The notes beneath the pieces were generated by a model. It ran no database searches. It worked only from the letters and a program-made list of their open reading frames with translations, and was not told where the DNA came from. Positions 53,543 to 61,999 of a DNA stretch of 64,000 nucleotides are shown here, piece after piece. Source of the DNA: Streptomyces misionensis (GTDB taxonomy: Bacteria > Actinomycetota > Actinomycetes > Streptomycetales > Streptomycetaceae); contig NZ_FNTD01000004.1 of assembly GCF_900104815.1 (NCBI RefSeq), positions 62,001-126,000 of the forward strand. Reading direction: 5' to 3'. Position 1 is the stretch's first letter. The number at the start of each line of letters is the position of its first letter. The position numbers and the translations under genes were made by a program.

Positions 53543-53605
53543 TTGACGGCCCCCGTCGCACAAGGGGTACAACCTAAGCGCTGAAACATTCAGCCCTTAT
53601 GCAAC
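53543..53605 (+). promoter_or_regulatory. Promoter and second operator region for the MFS transporter
   Basis: TTGACG at 53543-53548 and TACAAC at 53568-53573 (19-base spacer) make a plausible plus-strand promoter. Immediately downstream, CTAAGCGCTGAA runs into CTGAA-ACA-TTCAG (53581-53593) and CCCTTA. These are degenerate versions of the operator at 53479-53488, about 100 bases away. The rest of the 383-base gap (53391-53773) holds no gene. Confidence 0.5.
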
Positions 53606-53773
53606 TGGTCGGCGGGGAGATCCGCCGGCGCACCCTCAGGCACTGCCCCCCGACCCGCCGAGCCCTCCCGTCTCTCACCGCCGCGCGTACGCGGGGCCGC
53701 TCAGGCCCGTCCCGCCCGGCCCTACCACTGCCGCGCGTCCCGACATCCCGCGCGGAAGCCGGAGGCCCCCTCC

Positions 53774-55171
53774 ATGACCATCGACGCTCCCAGCGCGGGC
53801 CGCCACCCCGACGCCGCCGCCCTCGCCGCCGCCATCGGCGCCCGCTTCGAACGCCTGCCTCTGTGCCGTTGGCACGTCACCGTCCGCCTCGTCATCGGCG
53901 CGGTGACCTTCTTCGAGGCCTTCGACCAGTTGCTCATCGCCTACGCGCTGCCCCAGCTACGGGCCGAATGGCAGCTGGGCACCGGGCAGACCACCGCGCT
54001 GATGACCGTCGGCTCGGTGGGCATGCTCGCCGGGGCGCTGCTGTCGGGCCGCCTGGCCGACCGCCTCGGCCGGGTGAAGGTCATCGCGGCCTGCATCGCG
54101 CTGTCCAGTCTGTGCAACCTGGCGCTCACCCTGTGCACTTCACCCGCGCCGTTCATGGCCGCCCGCTTCGTCCAGGGCCTGGCCATCGGCGGCGAGGTGC
54201 CGGTCGCGGCCACCTTCATCGCCGAGATCACCCGCACCCACCAGCGGGGCCGCTTCGTCCTCCTGTACGAGCTGGTCTTCCCGGCGGGCCTGACCGCCGG
54301 CGCCCTGCTCGCCTCGTGGCTGGTGCCGCTGCTCGGCTGGCGCTGGATGTTCGCCCTCGCGGCGGTCCCCGGAGCGCTGTGCCTGCTCATCACCCGCTGC
54401 GTACCCGAGTCGCCGCGCTGGCTCGCCGACCGCGGACGCCACGAGCAGGCCCTGGAGACGATGGCGGCGATCGAGCGGAAGGTCGAGAAGGCCACCGGCG
54501 CACCCCTGCCCGAGCCCGCACCCGCGGCGCCCGCGACACGGGTGCCCGAGGGCCGAAGCGGCCTGCGGGAACTGCTCCGCGGCCGTTACCGCAGGCGCAC
54601 GCTGGTCGTCGGTGTCCTGTGGTTCACCGGCTACTTCGTCAACTACGGCATCACGTCCTGGCTGCCCACCATCTACGGCACCCGCTTCGGCCTGAGCCTC
54701 TCGGAAGCGCTCGGGTACTCGACGGTGACCTCCTGCGCGGGACTCGTCGGCTGCCTGCTCGTGGCCCTGACCGTGGACCGCGCCGGGCGCCGCCGCACGG
54801 TCACCCGGTGCCTGGGCGCCGCCGCCGTCGCCCTGCTGCTGCTCGGCGTCTTCTCCGGCGGTTCGGCCATGGGCGTACTGGTGTGGACCTCGCTGGCGAG
54901 CGTCTTCCTCTTCGGCTCCAACATCTGCCTGTACCTGTACACCCCCGAACTCTTCCCCACCCGCATACGCGCCCTGGGCTCCAGCATCGGCGGCGCCATG
55001 AACCGCCTCGGCGTCATCCTCGGCCCGATCGTGGTCGGCGCGGTCTACGCGGACGGCGCGCTCGGCACCGTGTTCGTGACCCTCGCGGTGGTGGCCCTGA
55101 TCGGCTCGCTCACGGCGGGGGCGGCCGCGGAGGAAACGAGCGGACGGCAACTGGAGGACGTGGCGCCGTAG
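53774..55171 (+). CDS. MFS transporter, aromatic acid:H+ symporter type
   Basis: 465 residues, ATG 53774 with GGAGG eight bases upstream. Twelve hydrophobic segments, MFS loop GRLADRLGRVKVIAAC, VQGLAIGGEVPVAATFIAEI and VPESPRWLADRGRHEQAL, ending with LYTPELFPTRIRALGSS and GGAMNRLGVILGP. This pattern belongs to the sugar-porter-like/AAHS group that imports aromatic acids in catabolic clusters. Divergent from the operon and sharing its regulatory gap, it probably brings in the pathway substrate. Confidence 0.9.
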   Translation: MTIDAPSAGRHPDAAALAAAIGARFERLPLCRWHVTVRLVIGAVTFFEAFDQLLIAYALPQLRAEWQLGTGQTTALMTVGSVGMLAGALLSGRLADRLGRVKVIAACIALSSLCNLALTLCTSPAPFMAARFVQGLAIGGEVPVAATFIAEITRTHQRGRFVLLYELVFPAGLTAGALLASWLVPLLGWRWMFALAAVPGALCLLITRCVPESPRWLADRGRHEQALETMAAIERKVEKATGAPLPEPAPAAPATRVPEGRSGLRELLRGRYRRRTLVVGVLWFTGYFVNYGITSWLPTIYGTRFGLSLSEALGYSTVTSCAGLVGCLLVALTVDRAGRRRTVTRCLGAAAVALLLLGVFSGGSAMGVLVWTSLASVFLFGSNICLYLYTPELFPTRIRALGSSIGGAMNRLGVILGPIVVGAVYADGALGTVFVTLAVVALIGSLTAGAAAEETSGRQLEDVAP

Positions 55172-55192
55172 TACGCGCCGCGAGAACGCGAA

Positions 55193-55224
55193 GCGGCGCG
55201 GAGGCCCGGAAGCCGCCGCGCCGC
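55193..55224. terminator. Bidirectional terminator between transporter and xylanase
   Basis: GCGGCGCGG (55193-55201) pairs with CCGCGCCGC (55216-55224), nine perfect pairs with a 14-base loop, between two convergent stops. Confidence 0.65.
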
Positions 55225-55262
55225 GACGTGGTACTCGGCGAGTGGTGCTCAGAGAACGCGGA

Positions 55263-56291
55263 TCAGGAGGTGACCGCGCAGGACACGGTGGGCCATGTCC
55301 AGGTGCCGTTCGTCATGATCGTCATACCCCAGTTGTTGCCGCTCCCGTTGGGTGTGGCCTCCAGGACCTGACTGCTCGGATAGCTGGCGTTGGCGTTCCA
55401 GGTGGAGCTGATCTTCTCCGGCGTCGGGACGTTGACCGTCACCTTCCAGTTGTTGGAGCCGGTGACCGAGACGTTCAGGTTGTAGCGGTCGCTCCACTGC
55501 TGGCCGGCCGACAGCGTCGCGGTGCAGCCGCCGCTGCCGCCGCCACCGCCGCTGGGAGGCGGGGTGGTGCCGCCGCCACCGCTGCTGCCGCCGCCGCTGG
55601 TGACGGTGATGTTGGAGCTGCCGCTGCTCTGGTAGCCCTCGGTGGCCAGGATCTCGTAGTTCGGGGTGCCGAGGTTCAGGCCGAGGTTCTTCCAGGCGTT
55701 GAAGATGTTCGACACGGTGATGGTGCCGCCGGTGCGCTTGGCCTGGCGGACCGCCCAGTACTGGTCGAACGTCGCGGTGCCCTCGATGGACGGCGCGTTG
55801 ACGCGGGTCGTCTTGTACAGGTCGTACGTGCTGCCGTCACTGCTGACCGAGCCCAGCTTGGTGGCACCCGAACTCGGGTTGTAGTTGCCGTAGTTGTCGA
55901 CGATGTACCACTCGATCAGCGGGTTGGTGGTCCAGCCGTACAGCGACAGGTAGCAGTTGCCGTTGCAGTTCCACGTGCCCGAGTACGAGACGGTGTTGTT
56001 GTTGCCCGGGTTCCAGCCGGTGCCGGCGACGACGTTCTGCGCGGCCGAGTTCCAGGTCAGGCTGTAGTTGCTGCCCGATCCCAGGGTCATCGTGGCCCCG
56101 CTGGACTGCTCCCAGAACGAGTAGAAGTAGCCGTTGTTGGTGCCGGTGCTGTTCGAGGTGATCGTCGTGCCGGCCTGCGCGGCGCCGGGCAGCGCGAAGG
56201 CGAGCACGGCCGCCGCCGCGGCGGCGACGAGCCCTCGGACGACAGCCACGAGGCCGCGTCTGCGGCGCATCCCGTGGATCAGCGTACTCAT
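55263..56291 (-). CDS. Secreted GH11 endo-1,4-beta-xylanase with CBM2
   Basis: 342 residues, ATG 56291 with GGAGG ten bases upstream. Long signal peptide with RRRR and an Ala-rich core, cleavage after AQA. The GH11 jelly roll (about 42-225) has [13 protein letters not shown], the nucleophile Glu in [34 protein letters not shown], and the acid/base Glu in [18 protein letters not shown] Gly/Pro/Ser linker leads to a CBM2 ([20 protein letters not shown] ... TWTWPTVSC, with a disulfide pair and exposed Trp). Degrades xylan outside the cell. CGAAA/TTTCG motifs lie upstream. Confidence 0.93.
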   Translation of the reverse strand: MSTLIHGMRRRRGLVAVVRGLVAAAAAAVLAFALPGAAQAGTTITSNSTGTNNGYFYSFWEQSSGATMTLGSGSNYSLTWNSAAQNVVAGTGWNPGNNNTVSYSGTWNCNGNCYLSLYGWTTNPLIEWYIVDNYGNYNPSSGATKLGSVSSDGSTYDLYKTTRVNAPSIEGTATFDQYWAVRQAKRTGGTITVSNIFNAWKNLGLNLGTPNYEILATEGYQSSGSSNITVTSGGGSSGGGGTTPPPSGGGGGSGGCTATLSAGQQWSDRYNLNVSVTGSNNWKVTVNVPTPEKISSTWNANASYPSSQVLEATPNGSGNNWGMTIMTNGTWTWPTVSCAVTS

Positions 56292-56503
56292 GGGGGTGTT
56301 TCCTCCCTGTGCGGGTGTGGAGGGCCTGCTGTGCGCCAGGCCCCGGGCCGTCACCGGCCGGGGACGACCGAATGGGGCATGGGCATGACACATTTGGCCG
56401 CGATGGGAGCCGCGACCGAATGCCGGGTCGACGTGCGGCCCGGACCGCCGGTGACGAGCACCGGCCTGGCGAACAGTCTGGACGGCGACCGACGGGTGTC
56501 AAC

Positions 56504-56672
56504 AGTTTCGGTAGAAGTTTCGAAAGCTTTCTGCTCGGCACAATTCGCCCGCGAGGACAGATCCCCTGGTCATGGACCGGTTACAAGGAGTCGCCCGAGG
56601 TGTTCTCGCTACCCTGGCCCAGGAGTTGCGCACCCCGCAGACCGCCGAGGGCCACCATCCTCGAAACTTTCG
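56504..56672 (-). promoter_or_regulatory. CGAAA-TTTCG motifs upstream of the xylanase
   Basis: A perfect CGAAACTTTCG at 56662-56672 and a near copy CGAAAGCTTTC at 56521-56531 preceded by half sites AGTTTCG. From established knowledge, palindromes of this type occur upstream of Streptomyces xylanase genes and mediate xylan-dependent control. The 442-base gap (56292-56733) contains no gene; these sites are about 230 and 370 bases before the start. Confidence 0.6.
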
Positions 56673-56733
56673 AACCGCAACCTGCACGCACCGGGCCCCG
56701 CTCCCTCATCCGGCCTGATCCAAACGGAATCCC

Positions 56734-57504
56734 CTAGCCGATGGAGAAGGTGGCGCCGGGGGCGGCGTAGTCCACCGGACCATCGAACCGCGTCGAAGCG
56801 CGTGCCACCGCTTGCCGCGGCGTGAGGAAGCGGCCGACGTGGGTGACGATCAGTCGGCCTGCCCCGGCCGCGCCGGCTGTGTCGCCGGTCTCCTCGGGGG
56901 TGTGGTGCACCTGTTCGCCCTCGACTGGTGCCTGTGCGCTCTCGGCTTCGCACAACAGCACGTCGCATCCTGCGGCCAGCTCCGTGAGGCTCGGGCACGG
57001 CGCCGTGTCCCCGGAGTACACCAGCGACTTGCCCGCCGCCTCGATGCGCACGGCGAAGGCCGGAATGCCGTGCGCCACCGCCCGGCTGGTCAGCCGGAGC
57101 GAGCCAACGACCGCCTGATGCCCGTCGTGCAACTCGGTGATCGCGAAGGCGGATTCGATCGGACTGCGCGCCGGGGTGTTGGTGAGGAAATCGGCCAGCC
57201 GGTCGGCGATACCAGGCGGACCGTAGAGAGGGATCGGCGCTGCGAGGCGAATGTCCGCGTACAGGGCGCCGTAGTACGCGGTGAGCAGGTCCGCACTGTG
57301 ATCGGCGTGCAGGTGCGAGATCCAGATCGCATCGAGGTCGTCCAGCCGCACATGACGCTGGAGCGGGCCGAGCGTCCCGCTGCCCGCGTCCACCCAGATC
57401 CGGGTGTCCCCGCTCGACACCAGGTAGCCGGAGCACGGGTTGTCCACGCTCGGGTAGGGCGTCGCGCAGCCCAGGACCGTGAGGTGAAGAAGCTCGTCGC
57501 TCAT
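56734..57504 (-). CDS. MBL-fold hydrolase, RNase Z-like
   Basis: 256 residues, ATG 57504 with AGGA eight bases upstream. Metal site His64-x-His66-x-Asp68-His69 (ISHLHADHSADL), Asp in LVYSGDTAPCPSL and a late His in LIVTHVGRFLTP. The opening LTVLGCATPYPSVDNPCSGY is typical of the ElaC/arylsulfatase-like branch of the metallo-beta-lactamase fold. Lacks the exosite arm of tRNase Z, so a small-molecule or phosphodiester hydrolase is more likely. Confidence 0.88.
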   Translation of the reverse strand: MSDELLHLTVLGCATPYPSVDNPCSGYLVSSGDTRIWVDAGSGTLGPLQRHVRLDDLDAIWISHLHADHSADLLTAYYGALYADIRLAAPIPLYGPPGIADRLADFLTNTPARSPIESAFAITELHDGHQAVVGSLRLTSRAVAHGIPAFAVRIEAAGKSLVYSGDTAPCPSLTELAAGCDVLLCEAESAQAPVEGEQVHHTPEETGDTAGAAGAGRLIVTHVGRFLTPRQAVARASTRFDGPVDYAAPGATFSIG

Positions 57505-57623
57505 CCCGAGATCCTAGAACACGTGATCCACCACGGCTTGACGATCAGTCACTGCTCCCGGCGGGGCGGCAAGGTTCCGAGAAGGCGCGAAGGCCGCGGT
57601 TCGCCCTCGCGTTGCGAGCCGGT

Positions 57624-58046
57624 ATGGACGGCTCCTCTTGGCAGAATGCACAGGTGCAGCCACTACCGGTTCCCTGCCCCGCTCACCTCGTCCCGGATGC
57701 CACCGGTACCAACGCCTTCCACGACGCCTACCGCAATGCCATGGCGCACAACGCCGTATTCGTCGCCATCGAGGCCGAGGGTCCGCGCTGGACCGTGAAG
57801 GCGGACACCCTCACCGCCGGCTCCGGCCGCGGGGTCTCCGACGCCGTCAACGAAGCCATCCGGGCCGCGATCCTCCGCCTGGTCGACAACCACGAGGTCG
57901 ATTTCGGCGCCTACACGGGACCCGTCTACTTCATGATGCACGGCGTGCGGGACGAAGAACGAGCTCGCGAACTCGCCGCCGCACTCCACGCTGCCCTCTA
58001 CGACGACCTGGAACCCCTGAACCGCGCCGTCCCCCCTGGATCCTGA
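57624..58046 (+). CDS. Hypothetical protein
   Basis: About 140 residues; ATG 57624 or GTG 57654 could be the start, with no strong ribosome site for either. Soluble, mixed composition, with NAFHDAYRNAMAHNAVFVAI, VKADTLTAGSGRGVSDAVNE and VYFMMHGVRDEERARELAAA. The repeated Asn/His near the N-terminus and the helix-rich centre look structured, but I recognise no family. Good codon bias throughout. Convergent with the DUF4232 gene, ten bases apart. Confidence 0.7.
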   Translation: MDGSSWQNAQVQPLPVPCPAHLVPDATGTNAFHDAYRNAMAHNAVFVAIEAEGPRWTVKADTLTAGSGRGVSDAVNEAIRAAILRLVDNHEVDFGAYTGPVYFMMHGVRDEERARELAAALHAALYDDLEPLNRAVPPGS

Positions 58047-58056
58047 CCCTCGGCGG

Positions 58057-58767
58057 TCAGCCGCCCTGGCCGGCGCTGCCCACCGGGCCGACCGTCACCT
58101 GGGAGGTGGTTTCGTCCGTGACGGGCAGCGTGGCGGCGCCGGGCCACTTGAGGGCAACCGTGTTGGTCTCGTTCGGCGGCGTCACCAGCAGCCCGGTGAT
58201 GCGGACGCCGGAGCCGCCCGTGTCGTTGGACGGGTAGTGGATGCCGAAGGCGATCGACTGCCCGTTCTTCAGGATGGACGAGACGGCCTTCTCACCCGTG
58301 CGCTTCGCGGACAGCGTTCCTTCCCTGAGCTTGAGGTCGACGCCGGCGTAGCCCGAGATCGTGCAGTCCCGGCCACCGTGGTTCTTCATCGTCACCGCGA
58401 CGGTGCGATCGGGGTCGCCGTCGATGGTGTTGTCCACCGCCGTGATCTCCAGCTCGTCGGTACGGCACCAGGCTGCCTTGCCGGTCCCGCCTGCCGCGCC
58501 GGATCCGCTGCCCGCGGCCGTGCCCTGCGCGGAGGACCCCTTGCCCGCCGAACCGTTCCCGGCCGAGCCCGCGCCGTCGGAGGCCTGCGCGCCGCCGCCT
58601 TGACCGGAGCCGTTGCCTCCTCCCGTGCCGCCGTCCTGGGAGGAGGCGGTGGACGCGGCCGACGGGTCACCCTGTCCCGTCGTACCGCCGTCGTCGTTCT
58701 GACAGGCGGTGAGCGAGAGGCTCGCGGCGACGGCCAGAGCGGCGAAGGTGAGCTTGTGAACGCGCAT
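58057..58767 (-). CDS. DUF4232 lipoprotein
   Basis: 236 residues, ATG 58767 with GAGGAAAAC upstream. Signal with lipobox LSLTAC (Cys about 22), then a very long low-complexity Gly/Ser/Ala/Gln linker (about 25-95). The C-terminal domain has WCRTDELEITAVDN, MKNHGGRDCTISGYAGVDL and GVRITGLLVTPPNETNTVAL, the DUF4232 pattern with a probable Cys-Cys bridge. Common in Streptomyces envelopes; function unknown. Confidence 0.88.
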   Translation of the reverse strand: MRVHKLTFAALAVAASLSLTACQNDDGGTTGQGDPSAASTASSQDGGTGGGNGSGQGGGAQASDGAGSAGNGSAGKGSSAQGTAAGSGSGAAGGTGKAAWCRTDELEITAVDNTIDGDPDRTVAVTMKNHGGRDCTISGYAGVDLKLREGTLSAKRTGEKAVSSILKNGQSIAFGIHYPSNDTGGSGVRITGLLVTPPNETNTVALKWPGAATLPVTDETTSQVTVGPVGSAGQGG

Positions 58768-59054
58768 CGTTTTCCTCGGATCGGTTGCGGGCATCGGCCG
58801 CTCGGTACCGTCCTGCACGCGTCCACGTGAGTCGGTGGGAATCGGTACCGGCTGCGTTTCTGATCAACAGGACTGCTCGGCCCCGGCGCGCCGTTCCCCC
58901 GAACTCCCGCTGGGGACAGGCCTGTTACACACGCCGTGGCAGAACACGTACCGGCACTGGCCGCGCCGCCCCTCACCGCCTGTCCGAGGCCGACGCCGCT
59001 GGGACAGACTCGTGACCCGATGGATCTTGACCAAGCGCGTCGGGCACGGCAGCG

Positions 59055-60137
59055 GTGCCGGCGCGGAACAGGGCCGAGGCGCCGTGGGTGGTGTCGCTGG
59101 GAGACAGCTTCATCTCGGGCGAGGCGGGCCGGTGGGCGGGCAACAGCGACAGCAGCGCCGACGGCCACGCGCACACTGATCGTGCCTTCGACGCCGCGAC
59201 GTACACGAGCGATCCGCATCGGGTGTACGGCACTTCCTACGACGACCGCTGCAACCGGTCCGACAGCGCCGAAGTCGACTCCGCACCCGTCCAGAACCAT
59301 CGCCTCAACCTGGCCTGCTCAGGCGCCACGTCCACCGCGATCCTGCTGCCCGAGCACGGCGGGAGCCCCTTCAAGACGGAGCCGTCCCAGGCGAAGCAGC
59401 TCCAGGACGCCGTCACCGGCCACGCCGTGCGCGCGGTCGTCGTTTCCGTCGGGGGCAACGACCTCGGCTTCGAGAGCGTCATCACCTCCTGCGCGAAGAG
59501 CTTCCTCGCCCCGATCGGCGCGAGCCCCTGTGCTCCGTCCGAAGGGCCGCGGGTGCGGGACCGGCTGCCCGCGATGCGTGCCGCGGCCGTCAACGCGCTG
59601 GGCGACATCACCACCGCCATGGACCGGGCGGGCCACCCGAAGGGCAGCTATCGCCTGATCCTCCAGTCCTACCCCTCCCCGCTGCCCGACGGCGGCCGGG
59701 TCCGCTACCCGGGAGAGAAGTACGACCGCCTGGCACAAGGCGGCTGCCCCTTCTTCGACAAGGACCTCACCTGGGCCCACGACGAACTCGTCCCCGAGAT
59801 CAGCACCGCCCTCGCCTCGGCCGCCCGGACGGCCGGTGCTGAATTCCTCGACCTGTCCCGTGCCTTCGACGGCCGGGAGGTCTGCTCCACCACCACCGTT
59901 CAGGCCGGCCCCGGCCGGCAGCCCTCCGGCCGCACCAGTGAATGGGTCCGCTTCGTGACCAGCGGCCTCGGGCAAGGCCAGCGCCAGGAATCGCTGCACC
60001 CCGACTACTACGGCCAGCGTGCCCTGGGCGTCTGCCTCGGCCTCCAGCTCGACCAGGCCCCCGGCCGTTACTCCTGCACCAACACCCCGGGAACCGGCCC
60101 CGCCGACATGCGCCTGCAGCCCGCACCCTCCCTCTGA
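59055..60137 (+). CDS. SGNH/GDSL hydrolase, apparently without signal peptide
   Basis: 360 residues. Catalytic Ser18 in VVSLGDSFISGEAG, oxyanion Gly/Asn in VVVSVGGNDLGFES, and Asp-x-x-His-type end SLHPDYYGQRALGV. Six or more cysteines (DDRCNRS, NLACSGA, TSCAKS, SPCAPS, GGCPFF, EVCSTT) suggest disulfides and thus export, as in secreted Streptomyces lipases. Yet an in-frame TGA at 59028 allows only GTG 59055 as start and leaves no signal peptide. Another frame just upstream reads LVTRWILTKR, as if a signal peptide had been lost or frame-shifted. Confidence 0.85.
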   Translation: MPARNRAEAPWVVSLGDSFISGEAGRWAGNSDSSADGHAHTDRAFDAATYTSDPHRVYGTSYDDRCNRSDSAEVDSAPVQNHRLNLACSGATSTAILLPEHGGSPFKTEPSQAKQLQDAVTGHAVRAVVVSVGGNDLGFESVITSCAKSFLAPIGASPCAPSEGPRVRDRLPAMRAAAVNALGDITTAMDRAGHPKGSYRLILQSYPSPLPDGGRVRYPGEKYDRLAQGGCPFFDKDLTWAHDELVPEISTALASAARTAGAEFLDLSRAFDGREVCSTTTVQAGPGRQPSGRTSEWVRFVTSGLGQGQRQESLHPDYYGQRALGVCLGLQLDQAPGRYSCTNTPGTGPADMRLQPAPSL

Positions 60138-60188
60138 CCGGCGCACGATGCCCGCCCTGTGGTCGCCGCGCCTGGAGGTCACGACTGG

Positions 60189-61253
60189 TCAGGCGTCATC
60201 CAGCCGGCGTACGTCCTCCTCGTCCCACGTCCTGGTGTCGCGCGGCTGGGTGTAGGGCTCGGCCTCGGGCGGGTGTCCGCCGGCGACGGCGCGCTGGCGC
60301 ACGGTCTCGGCGTCGAACTCCAGGCCCAGCAGTACGGCGAGGTTGGTGATCCACAGCCAGACGAGGAAGACGATGACGCCGGCCATCGTGCCGTACGTCT
60401 TGCTGTAGGAGGCGAAGTCGGCGACGTAGACGGCGAACCCGGCGGAGGCGGCCATCCAGATCATCAGCGCGAGGAAACTGCCCGGTGTCACCCAGCGGAA
60501 CCCTTTCACCTTCGCGTTGGGGCTCGCCCAGTACAAGAGGGCGATCATCGCCGTGACCAGCAGGAGGAGGACCGGCCATTTCGCGACCGACCACACGGTC
60601 AGCGCCGTGTCGCCGATCCCGAGCGCCTGCCCGGCTTTGCCGGCCAGGGTGCCGGTGAAGACGACGATCAACGCGCTGGCCACGGCGAGCACCATCAGCA
60701 CGACCGTGACGCCGAGGCGTACCGGCAGGATCTTCCACACCGGACGGCCCTCGGGTATGTCGTAGACGGCGTTCGCGGCGCGGATGAAGGCGGCCACATA
60801 CCCCGATGCCGACCACACCGCCACCACGATGCCCACCAGCGCCATCACCGATCCGGTGCCGGCGTTGCCCTGCAACTGCTCCACGGCCCGGGTGATGACG
60901 TCCCGTGCGGAGCCGGGTGCCAGCCGGTTGAGGTTGGCCAGCACCTTGTCGGTCGTCGACCTGCCGGTGATGCCCAGCAAGGAGACCAGCACCAGCAGGG
61001 CCGGGAACAAGGACAGCACGCCGTAGTAGGTGAGCGCCGCCGCCCGGTCGGTCAGCTCATCGTCCTTGAACTCCTTCAGGGTGCCCTTGAGCACGGCGCG
61101 CCAAGCCCGTTTCGGCAGTTCCGTGGGCGCGTCCGGTGCCGACTGCTCGACGTGCGGACCGGGCCCCGCCTCCTGCGGCGACGGCGCCCGGAAGGCCGGC
61201 GCCCCCTCACCGCTGTGCTGGTCCCCTCGCCCTGGAAGATGCAGATTCGCCAT
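60189..61253 (-). CDS. YihY/UPF0761-type inner membrane protein
   Basis: 354 residues from ATG 61253 (frame extends to 61508 without coding character). A polar N-terminus of about 50 residues, then LTDRAAALTYYGVLSLFPAL, the family signature, and six membrane segments ending TYGTMAGVIVFLVWLWITNL and GLEFDAETVR. Formerly annotated as ribonuclease BN; current knowledge treats it as a membrane protein of uncertain role. The ribosome site is weak. Confidence 0.88.
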   Translation of the reverse strand: MANLHLPGRGDQHSGEGAPAFRAPSPQEAGPGPHVEQSAPDAPTELPKRAWRAVLKGTLKEFKDDELTDRAAALTYYGVLSLFPALLVLVSLLGITGRSTTDKVLANLNRLAPGSARDVITRAVEQLQGNAGTGSVMALVGIVVAVWSASGYVAAFIRAANAVYDIPEGRPVWKILPVRLGVTVVLMVLAVASALIVVFTGTLAGKAGQALGIGDTALTVWSVAKWPVLLLLVTAMIALLYWASPNAKVKGFRWVTPGSFLALMIWMAASAGFAVYVADFASYSKTYGTMAGVIVFLVWLWITNLAVLLGLEFDAETVRQRAVAGGHPPEAEPYTQPRDTRTWDEEDVRRLDDA

Positions 61254-61398
61254 ACCGGGCGGGTAACCGCACGGCACCCGCTCAAGCCGGCATGACGGCC
61301 GACACCTCGCTGCGACCTCCGCTAGCCCTCGCCCGACCGCGTTGAGACTCCGCGGGGTGGGCACCCGGACGGTACTGCCACGGAGGAAGGGACGCGAC

Positions 61399-61611
61399 GT
61401 GCTGATCGTGATAGCGATGCTGCTCCTGCCGGCTCTGGCGCTGTTGTTGGTGGTGATGGACCGTGTCGAGGATTGGCTGCCCGCGGCGTCCTCCGGCCCC
61501 CGGCACACACGTGGACGCCGCCATCTGAGGCTGGTCCCCGGCGAAGTGAGCGACTCCCCCTCCCGGCCGGCGACCGTGGAGGCGCCCGAGCGGCGCGCGC
61601 ACGCCGCGTGA
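61399..61611 (+). CDS. Small single-pass membrane protein
   Basis: 70 residues from GTG 61399, with GGAGGAAGGG 7-16 bases upstream; the frame from 61342 is less likely because the ribosome site would then be inside it. VLIVIAMLLLPALALLLVVM is a membrane segment at the very N-terminus, then a basic, Pro-rich cytoplasmic or outer tail. No family recognised. Confidence 0.6.
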   Translation: MLIVIAMLLLPALALLLVVMDRVEDWLPAASSGPRHTRGRRHLRLVPGEVSDSPSRPATVEAPERRAHAA

Positions 61612-61708
61612 CGGTCAGTCCGGTGTCAGTTGCGTGTCAGGACCCCGTGCCATTCTCTTTCACGTGAACGACCCCGGAGACACGGAGACAAAAAGGGGTC
61701 GGGAGCAG

Positions 61709-61805
61709 GGAGAGGTGCCCGGAGTGGCTGATCGGGGACCAGCGAGCACGCCTCGAGGTCGGATCCCTTCAGGGATCCACGCAGGTTCGAATCCTGCCCT
61801 CTCCG
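61709..61805 (+). tRNA. Class II tRNA-like gene (Ser-type body) with aberrant anticodon arm
   Basis: Acceptor GGAGAGG/CCTCTCC (61709-61715, 61798-61804) pairs perfectly, discriminator G 61805; T arm GCAGG-TTCGAAT-CCTGC is perfect; a seven-pair variable arm GGATCCC-TTCA-GGGATCC marks a class II tRNA, and acceptor and D arm resemble Streptomyces tRNA-Ser. Between D arm and variable arm lie 24 bases (61737-61760) that do not fold as a five-pair stem with seven-base loop. The best fold is GACC/GGTC, an internal AG/A bulge, CGAG/CTCG and a five-base loop CACGC. No anticodon can be assigned. CCA is not encoded directly after G73. Pseudo-tRNA, or an unusual tRNA. Confidence 0.6.
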
Positions 61806-61999
61806 CACCATGCGGCACGTCGCTCACCGAGTGAGCCGGGTTCCCGGCACGGCGTTCCCGTTCCCCATCGCTCCTCCAACGAGCTGGCCACGAAGGGGAC
61901 TTGGCTACGACCAGGCCATCTCCCAGGTGCTCTGAATCCCGCAGCTGACGACCGGGAAAATGGGGTGCGGGAGGCTGAGCCGGAGTGTTGGGTGGCGCC

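Noticed and set aside
61630..61656. TTGCGT/CATTCT pair as a promoter for the tRNA-like gene
   Set aside because: Spacer of only 15 bases and poor -10 match; cannot be distinguished from chance.
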